Of a stretch of DNA of 64,000 nt, positions 58,817 to 64,000 are shown piece after piece (positions within the stretch are counted from its first letter, which is position 1; each line of letters opens with the position of its first letter). A program made the translations under genes and the position numbers. Source of the stretch: Distichodus sexfasciatus (taxonomy: Eukaryota; Chordata; Actinopteri; Characiformes; Distichodontidae); NCBI GenBank assembly GCA_032718565.1, contig JAVGVS010000018.1, positions 4,757,085 to 4,821,084 of the forward strand, given 5' to 3'. Under the pieces are notes generated by a model. It did not search any database. It was not told the DNA's origin and saw only the letters and a list, made by a program, of their open reading frames with translations.

Positions 58817-59831
58817 CAAATAACGACTTAAGTAATACACGTTGTGGAATATGACCTAACACCCCATAGCACTAAGTCAGCAAATATGCAACCACGAGAC
58901 TGAAGATTCCACTACTCTGTGGACACACAAAGGGTTAAGAAAACAAAACATGCACACAAACTGTGTAAACTGGCATTAGGTTTCTGATGCCTCCTAAATC
59001 TCTCTTCCTGTCAGGAATGAGACATGGTCAGGAGTGGCATCTTGTCCAAAAGGAGAGATCTATGACTGAGGAAGACGTGCATCCAGCCCTATTTTCCCAC
59101 CACACAAATCACAAGATTTCCCACGGGAGCTCTCAGGGTCTGCTGCCACCATCTGTAGATTTTACTGTTGTCTGTAGTCAGAAGACGTTTTTGCCAATTC
59201 AGTGTGTAATGTTAATTAAATATACTGATTCAATAGGAATTGTAGTTGACTAAATATATATATTTTTGCATAATTTTTGCACTGCTGCTACATATTAGCA
59301 CAACTATTGAACTTCGCTGTACATATCACTGATCACTTTTTCCTCACTGACTGTATTTGCACAAATTGTTGAAAGTGTTGCACAGACTGCAAACGTCTGC
59401 ATCCAGATTAAGGTGTTTAAACTCTTTTTGGTGAACAGTATGAGTGTCTCAGAGACACAGTGATGGTAGTACTGTAGGTAGTGTTCTAACCACTAGACCA
59501 ACCACCATCTCACAACCTGATTATGGGATACAATGTGAAATAGAACAAACTGTAAATGCAAAATTCTTGTGATCAAAAAAACCCATCGCCTACTGTATAA
59601 ACTTAATTAATGCATTGAGCAGCATTTATGTGTAAGACAGGCATGAATTGCCATTGTCCCCAAGGAAAACTCTTTAGACCGGCAAACTGACCTCACTTTA
59701 AATAGAAACTTCAGGATAGCATGTGGAAATACATAATAATCAACGCAACTGCTCAAGTATGACCCAGACCAATACAAAATTGAAATTTTATATTTTGTCC
59801 AGTGTCCAAATATTGCATTGTTGTTATGAAG
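58817..59831. other. Unique sequence; possible tRNA-SINE head relic
   Basis: At about 59482-59508 TTCTAACCACTAGACCAACC on the plus strand is the complement of a tRNA-like SINE head (GGTCTAGTGGTTAGAA), with no SINE body attached. Otherwise no feature was recognised. Confidence 0.5.
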
Positions 59832-60064
59832 TGAGTGATTATTTGTCATTGTGAACATAGCACAGTGCACCACAACCAAATGTGACCTCTGCATTTAACC
59901 CATCCGTGAAGGAGCAGTGGGCAGCTAAGAAGTGCCCGGGGAGTAGTGCTTGGGGACGGTACCTTGCTCATGAGTACCTCAGTGGTAACTTTACCAGCCC
60001 TAGATTTAAACCTGTGACCTTCTGGTCACGGGGGGCGAACCCCCTACCGTTATGCGACCAACTG
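59832..60064 (-). repeat. SINE-A copy 12
   Basis: Reverse, near full-length from GTGATTATTTGTCATTGTGA to the head (CCGTTATGCGACCAACTG). The B box is mutated (AGATTTAAACCTG on the plus strand). Confidence 0.93.
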
Positions 60065-62070
60065 AAAAATGAAAAAGCATTCATGATTGTGTCCTTATCA
60101 TCAGTTTTTTTGGAGGTTTTTTGTTAAATGGACTTTAATAAAATGGCATTTCAGACTAACTGGTATTTTTTTTACAGTGGTAGTCTAAATATCTCATTTG
60201 CAGTGAAAGGCATTTAGACTTCATAGCATATGTAATGTGTTTTTTAACTAGATGGATTGCTGAATCCCCTTTCAGCAGTGTCTAATTTACAGAATTGGTC
60301 TATTCAACATGTCCAAATCTAATTAAGCTTTAATTAATAGGCCAGTCACTGCAGCGGCCTGTTAGCAACAGATTCGATAGATTAGGTCTGGTCAGAGAAA
60401 TGTGACCCAGGATAAGCAGTACGTATGGCTGAATATTCAGGATTTAATTATGATTTTTATTTTAGAGAACCCTTCCAGAAGTCCTCTTAGTTATAATGTT
60501 GAAAAGTAATATTTAAAGCCAGATGTTATAAAGACAGTGTATACTGAGGACTGTGTCTTTAAATAAAATACACCCTCCTTTGTTTACTGCTATGATGAAA
60601 CCTCCATAAAGTGGATCTATAAAACTCCCGTCTTGTGTGTCTCAGGTCATAAACGCTAGTGTTACTGAGAAGGAAATTAAATTGCAAAAACCTACAAGAT
60701 CAATAAACATATTATTTGCCATTATCCAGACTAATGTCATGAGCCAGCACCACAGCTGTCCTATTAAACAGGCGGCTAGAGTAAACCATCCAAATGTGAA
60801 AGGCACGTAAACTGCTTTTTCAGGCCCGATAAACCCAAGAGTGCAACTATAAGCTGAGAAAGCATTGGCGAAATTCTGTGCTTGATTAAATTTAATAATC
60901 CACCCACCTTCACACAGAGAAGAGTGGACAATGGAGGGCGGAAGTGAGGAGGAGGAGAATAGATGATGAGCACAGAGATATTTACAACATTTATAGCATT
61001 CGGTGAACAGATGGTCCAGCTACAGTCTTCACCTTTCACCCTGTGCTTATTGACTTATAACAGCACTGTACTACCTTCTGGAGTCCACATCAGTGCTTGA
61101 TGGAGTGTGAAGCTCGCTGCAGGCCATATGAGTGGCCAAGAATCAAGTAAGACAGTTAACCTTTTACTCCTTGGGTCTTATTACAGTGAACAGACCTCGC
61201 TGTGAGTAAACACAGAGCTTTTTTTATTAACTTTATCCGCCTAAACATGATTAAATTCAGCAGGGGTTCTGTAGCTGTAGCTCACTCCTCGATATTTTTA
61301 TGCCTCCAAACTTCTTGTAAAGATGCTTGTGTTCCGGGCCTGGGGTGAGTGAATTTTAATAACGACCCCCTAACAGTGAGACAATAGTTCCATATTTATT
61401 ACATAGTTCATCATCTTTTTTTATATTTTGTGTATTTCATAACTTTTGAAAGGTTTCTTATTAAACAAAGCAGCTACAGGAGTACTGCTGCCAGTTTAAG
61501 GCTTAAATCCATATCTGAAATACGTAAAATTGAAATTGTCTGTGCGATAATCACATTCCGTTCCGTGTGTGTACCCGTGCAAACACACACAGATTGGTCT
61601 ACGTTTTCCCAGGGAAGAAGCATACATGAATGATTCCATGCCGCAGTAATTGAACAGGCGGGTTGGCCTCTCAGATTAAAGAGAGATTGCCTAAGCACAT
61701 CTAGCAATCAGAGCAGGGAAATTCACCTGGCGGTACGGCACCATTATCCGAGTGCAATTGCAACCAGAGTTAATTCCCCAAGCAGTCAGACTGCTCTCAT
61801 ATGCAAGAGGCTTCTGACAGGAATTACTGACGGCATTACTTCCAATTTGATGCTTTCCATCTAGAAGTGACTGATCAAAGACATTCGGTGGAATTAGGTG
61901 TGATGGTCGATGGAAGTTATTCACTACGAAGACTCTTAAAACATTTCCAAAAACAGAGATGTATCTTTCTACTTTGATGGTTGTGAAAAGGGGAATCAGA
62001 TTCTTGACTGATTATGAGCAGTTTTTTGAGTACTGTAAGATTTTAATAATGCAAACACCAGCTTCAGAAT
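60065..62070. other. Unique sequence, no gene seen
   Basis: Non-repetitive DNA; no exon or RNA gene recognised. Confidence 0.5.
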
Positions 62071-62324
62071 GGACAGCTGGTGGCGTAACGGTAGGGTGTT
62101 TGCCCCATGATCAGAAGGTCGCAGGTTCAAAACCCGGGCCGATAAAGTTACCACTGAGGCACTCATGAGCAAGGTGCCGTCCCCAAGCGCTGCTCCCTGG
62201 GCACTTGTTAGCTGCCCACTGCTCCGTCATGGATGGGTCAAATGCAGAGGTCACATTTGGTTGTGGTGCACCGTGTGCTGTGCTGTGGTGTGTTCACAAT
62301 GACAAATAATCACTCACTTTCACA
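62071..62324 (+). repeat. SINE-A copy 13, full-length
   Basis: Best reference copy of the family: GGACAGCTGGTGGCGTAACG (A box TGGCGTAACGG), GTTTGCCCCATGATCAGAAG, a B box with one change (GGTTCAAAACCCGG), CCGTCCCCAAGCGCTGCTCC and the whole 3' end CAAATAATCACTCACTTTCA. Confidence 0.95.
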
Positions 62325-62455
62325 GGTGAGGTTTATCATGTAATATCAAAAATGCATTTATTTGTCAGGGTCTGCCTGGTTATTCCCCACTAATGGAAGT
62401 TCTGTTGGGTCTTTTGTGTCGTTCTATGATTCATTTGCCATAACGGACAGTACCT

Positions 62456-62517
62456 GGGGCAGTTGGTGGCGTAACAGTAGGGCGTTCGCCCCGTGATCAG
62501 AAGAACGCAGGTTTGAG
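62456..62517 (+). repeat. SINE-A copy 14, head only
   Basis: GGGGCAGTTGGTGGCGTAAC through GCCCCGTGATCAGAAG to a B box remnant (CGCAGGTTTGAGG), then unrelated sequence. It lies 131 bp after copy 13 in the same orientation. Confidence 0.9.
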
Positions 62518-63250
62518 GTTCTTTCCTTCCTTAACACATGACAATATCTAGTCCAAAACCCTGAGAACAGAATACCCTTCTTTAAAATATCTTCGAGCAT
62601 CTAATCTAAACCGGTCCATGCCCACTTTTTAGGCCAGATCATCTACTCTAATTAGTATGGATTACACTAACATCCCCAGATAATTAAATGTCTGTCCTGT
62701 CACCGTGACAGTAATGTCACAAGGCCAAAAGAGGCATCCAGAAGAGTGGCCTATTAAAATGAACAGCTACAGAAGATCTGCCGAGGACAGATTCTGCATT
62801 CAGCTCAGTGCTTCATTCCTGTACAGCTCTCAGACACCTGTCTGTCCTGGCAGGCACTTTTTCAGCCTCACAATCAGCTCCGCACGTGTCGCCTTTCATA
62901 TGGCCATCATTATTTTTCCACTCAGTCGGTTAAACAGGACAAGAGCAGGCAGAGCTGGCCAGGCCACCTGCATGCTGACGTACAATTTGGAGCAGCAAGG
63001 CGGAGGGAAAGTGCAGACGGAGCTGCAGGTGCTGCTTGTTAACCCATATCAATAGTGAGATTGGAAAAAGACTCTCAAAAATGCAAAAGTTCCACTACTG
63101 CTGCCCACGCACTTTTGGCTGGAGTTTGCTTTTTTGTTCAAAAATGCTTTAAAATGTAACACACATAAATTGACTGTTATTTAAATGTTAGTGTAATTGC
63201 TGTGATGTTTTCTGCAGGTGGTCATATATGTGGCTCCATTAATGTTAGTA
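62518..63250. other. Unique sequence, no gene seen
   Basis: The 116-codon frame at 62705-63055 has no recognised domain. No repeat seen. Confidence 0.5.
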
Positions 63251-63350
63251 AAATTATTATTAGTATTATTAGTATTATTAGTATTATTAGTATTATTATT
63301 ATTATTCGTAGTAGTAGTGGTATTGTTGTTATTGTTATTATTATTATTGT
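63251..63350 (+). repeat. (TTA/TTG)n-type trinucleotide repeat
   Basis: About 100 bp of TTAGTATTA, TTATTA, GTAGTA and GTTATT units. A poly-Leu/Val frame across it is an artefact. Confidence 0.93.
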
Positions 63351-63351
63351 T

Positions 63352-63440
63352 TAGGACTGCAACTAATGATTATTTTGTTAATCGATTAATCTGCAGATTA
63401 TTTTTTTCGATTAATCGATTGTTAATCAGATAACAGTGAG
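63352..63440 (+). mobile_element. Start of a hAT-like element (right end not found)
   Basis: TAGGACTGCAACTAATGATT then ATCGATTAATCTGCAGATTA and TTCGATTAATCGATTG matches the left end of a widespread vertebrate hAT-derived repeat (consensus TAGGGCTGCAACTAACGATT). The matching inverted right end was not seen before the window ends, so the copy is truncated or continues outside. Sequence to 64000 may belong to it. Confidence 0.72.
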
Positions 63441-64000
63441 AAACATTACATTTCCAGCATTTTTAATAAACCAAACTGTCTATTTCTATTTTTCTATATT
63501 TATTTTTTTACTCTCTCATTTTTATCCAATTTGTACTCATTTTGGCCTAGAACTCATTTCTGACTCATTTCTGGGAGAGAACTACATTTTTGTGCAAGAT
63601 GGCGCGTCGACACGCGTCGGAATAATTACTGAAAATATCAAGTAAATGACTGAATTGTTAGTAGAACGCTGTTTATTTTTGTTATATTTAGCTAAAAATG
63701 AGTTTTGTCTGTAATAAATGGGAAGATTTGACTGAACTGCAACGTTTTAGTGAATGTTGGACTTCCCTGTGAGAGTCATGTGTGCTAACAGCGCATGTGT
63801 TTACATTGTGAAAAATGTCATACAGGTGTTTCTTCACAATTACTTCAGTTTTTGTGACGGCAAGACACGGCACTGGTTCCCGTCTCCTTCTTACTCTTCT
63901 TTTATGGCGGTCAGCGTCCAGCTTAATGCTGCTTTACTGCCACTGCGGCTTTGGTTAGCTTACTGACCGCACATTAGGGGTAACCACTGTACGTATGTGT

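Noticed and set aside
62078..62140. tRNA-gene-like A and B boxes
   Set aside because: They belong to SINE-A heads; there is no foldable mature tRNA, and the same head recurs in 14 copies.
63218..63433. Leu/Val-rich 71-codon frame resembling a membrane segment
   Set aside because: Produced by the TTA/TTG trinucleotide repeat.

Overview
This window looks like nuclear DNA of a teleost fish, from a non-coding part of the genome: a large intron or an intergenic stretch. It is AT-leaning, has many CA/GT, CT/GA and TTA microsatellites, and carries tRNA-headed SINEs, cut-and-paste DNA transposon remnants with terminal inverted repeats (TIRs), a 5S-rRNA-like repeat and a broken Tc1/mariner copy. These kinds of repeat are typical of ray-finned fish; the species cannot be named from the sequence alone. 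No open reading frame exceeds about 150 codons. Those that do reach that size either lie inside repeats or have no recognisable protein signature. I found no complete gene, no tRNA or rRNA gene, no CRISPR array and no prokaryotic feature.

Layout. 0-5 kb: mostly unique DNA with three SINE-A pieces. 5.1-5.7 kb: a deleted Tc1 element. 6.9-8.4 kb: SINE-A, SINE-B, SINE-A. 10.3-11.0 kb: first copy of a ~640 bp inverted-repeat transposon (MITE-1). 12.7-13.5 kb: a SINE-B split by repeat 'D', then a SINE-A. 14.1-14.9 kb: a hAT-type element in a pyrimidine tract. 15-19 kb: mostly unique, with a 5S-like repeat at 17.8 kb. 19.9-21.5 kb: two MITE-1 copies facing each other as a large inverted repeat. 24.7-25.5 kb: another hAT-like element. 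26.9-28 kb: a Harbinger-like element inserted into an older SINE tail, then a SINE-B. 28-32.6 kb: mostly unique. 32.6-38.9 kb: dense repeats, including a 704 bp TIR element, a hAT element holding a SINE-C, and two further TIR elements. 41.3-43.7 kb: SINE-B copies and another dispersed repeat. 45.7-46.9 kb: D + SINE-B + MITE-1 end to end. 48.2-57.4 kb: about 9 kb with no recognisable transposon, the best candidate for a conserved regulatory interval. 57.4-62.5 kb: SINE-C and SINE-A copies. The end holds a TTA-type microsatellite and the start of another hAT-like element.

How it works together. The recognised features are transposons and SINEs in layers, so insertion order can be read from the nesting. 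Functional content, if any, is most likely in the repeat-poor blocks, as cis-regulatory DNA or at most isolated exons. Two exon-like intervals are reported as weak candidates. I see no new enzymatic or defence system here; the most unusual structures are the head-to-head MITE-1 pair and the MITE-1 family itself.
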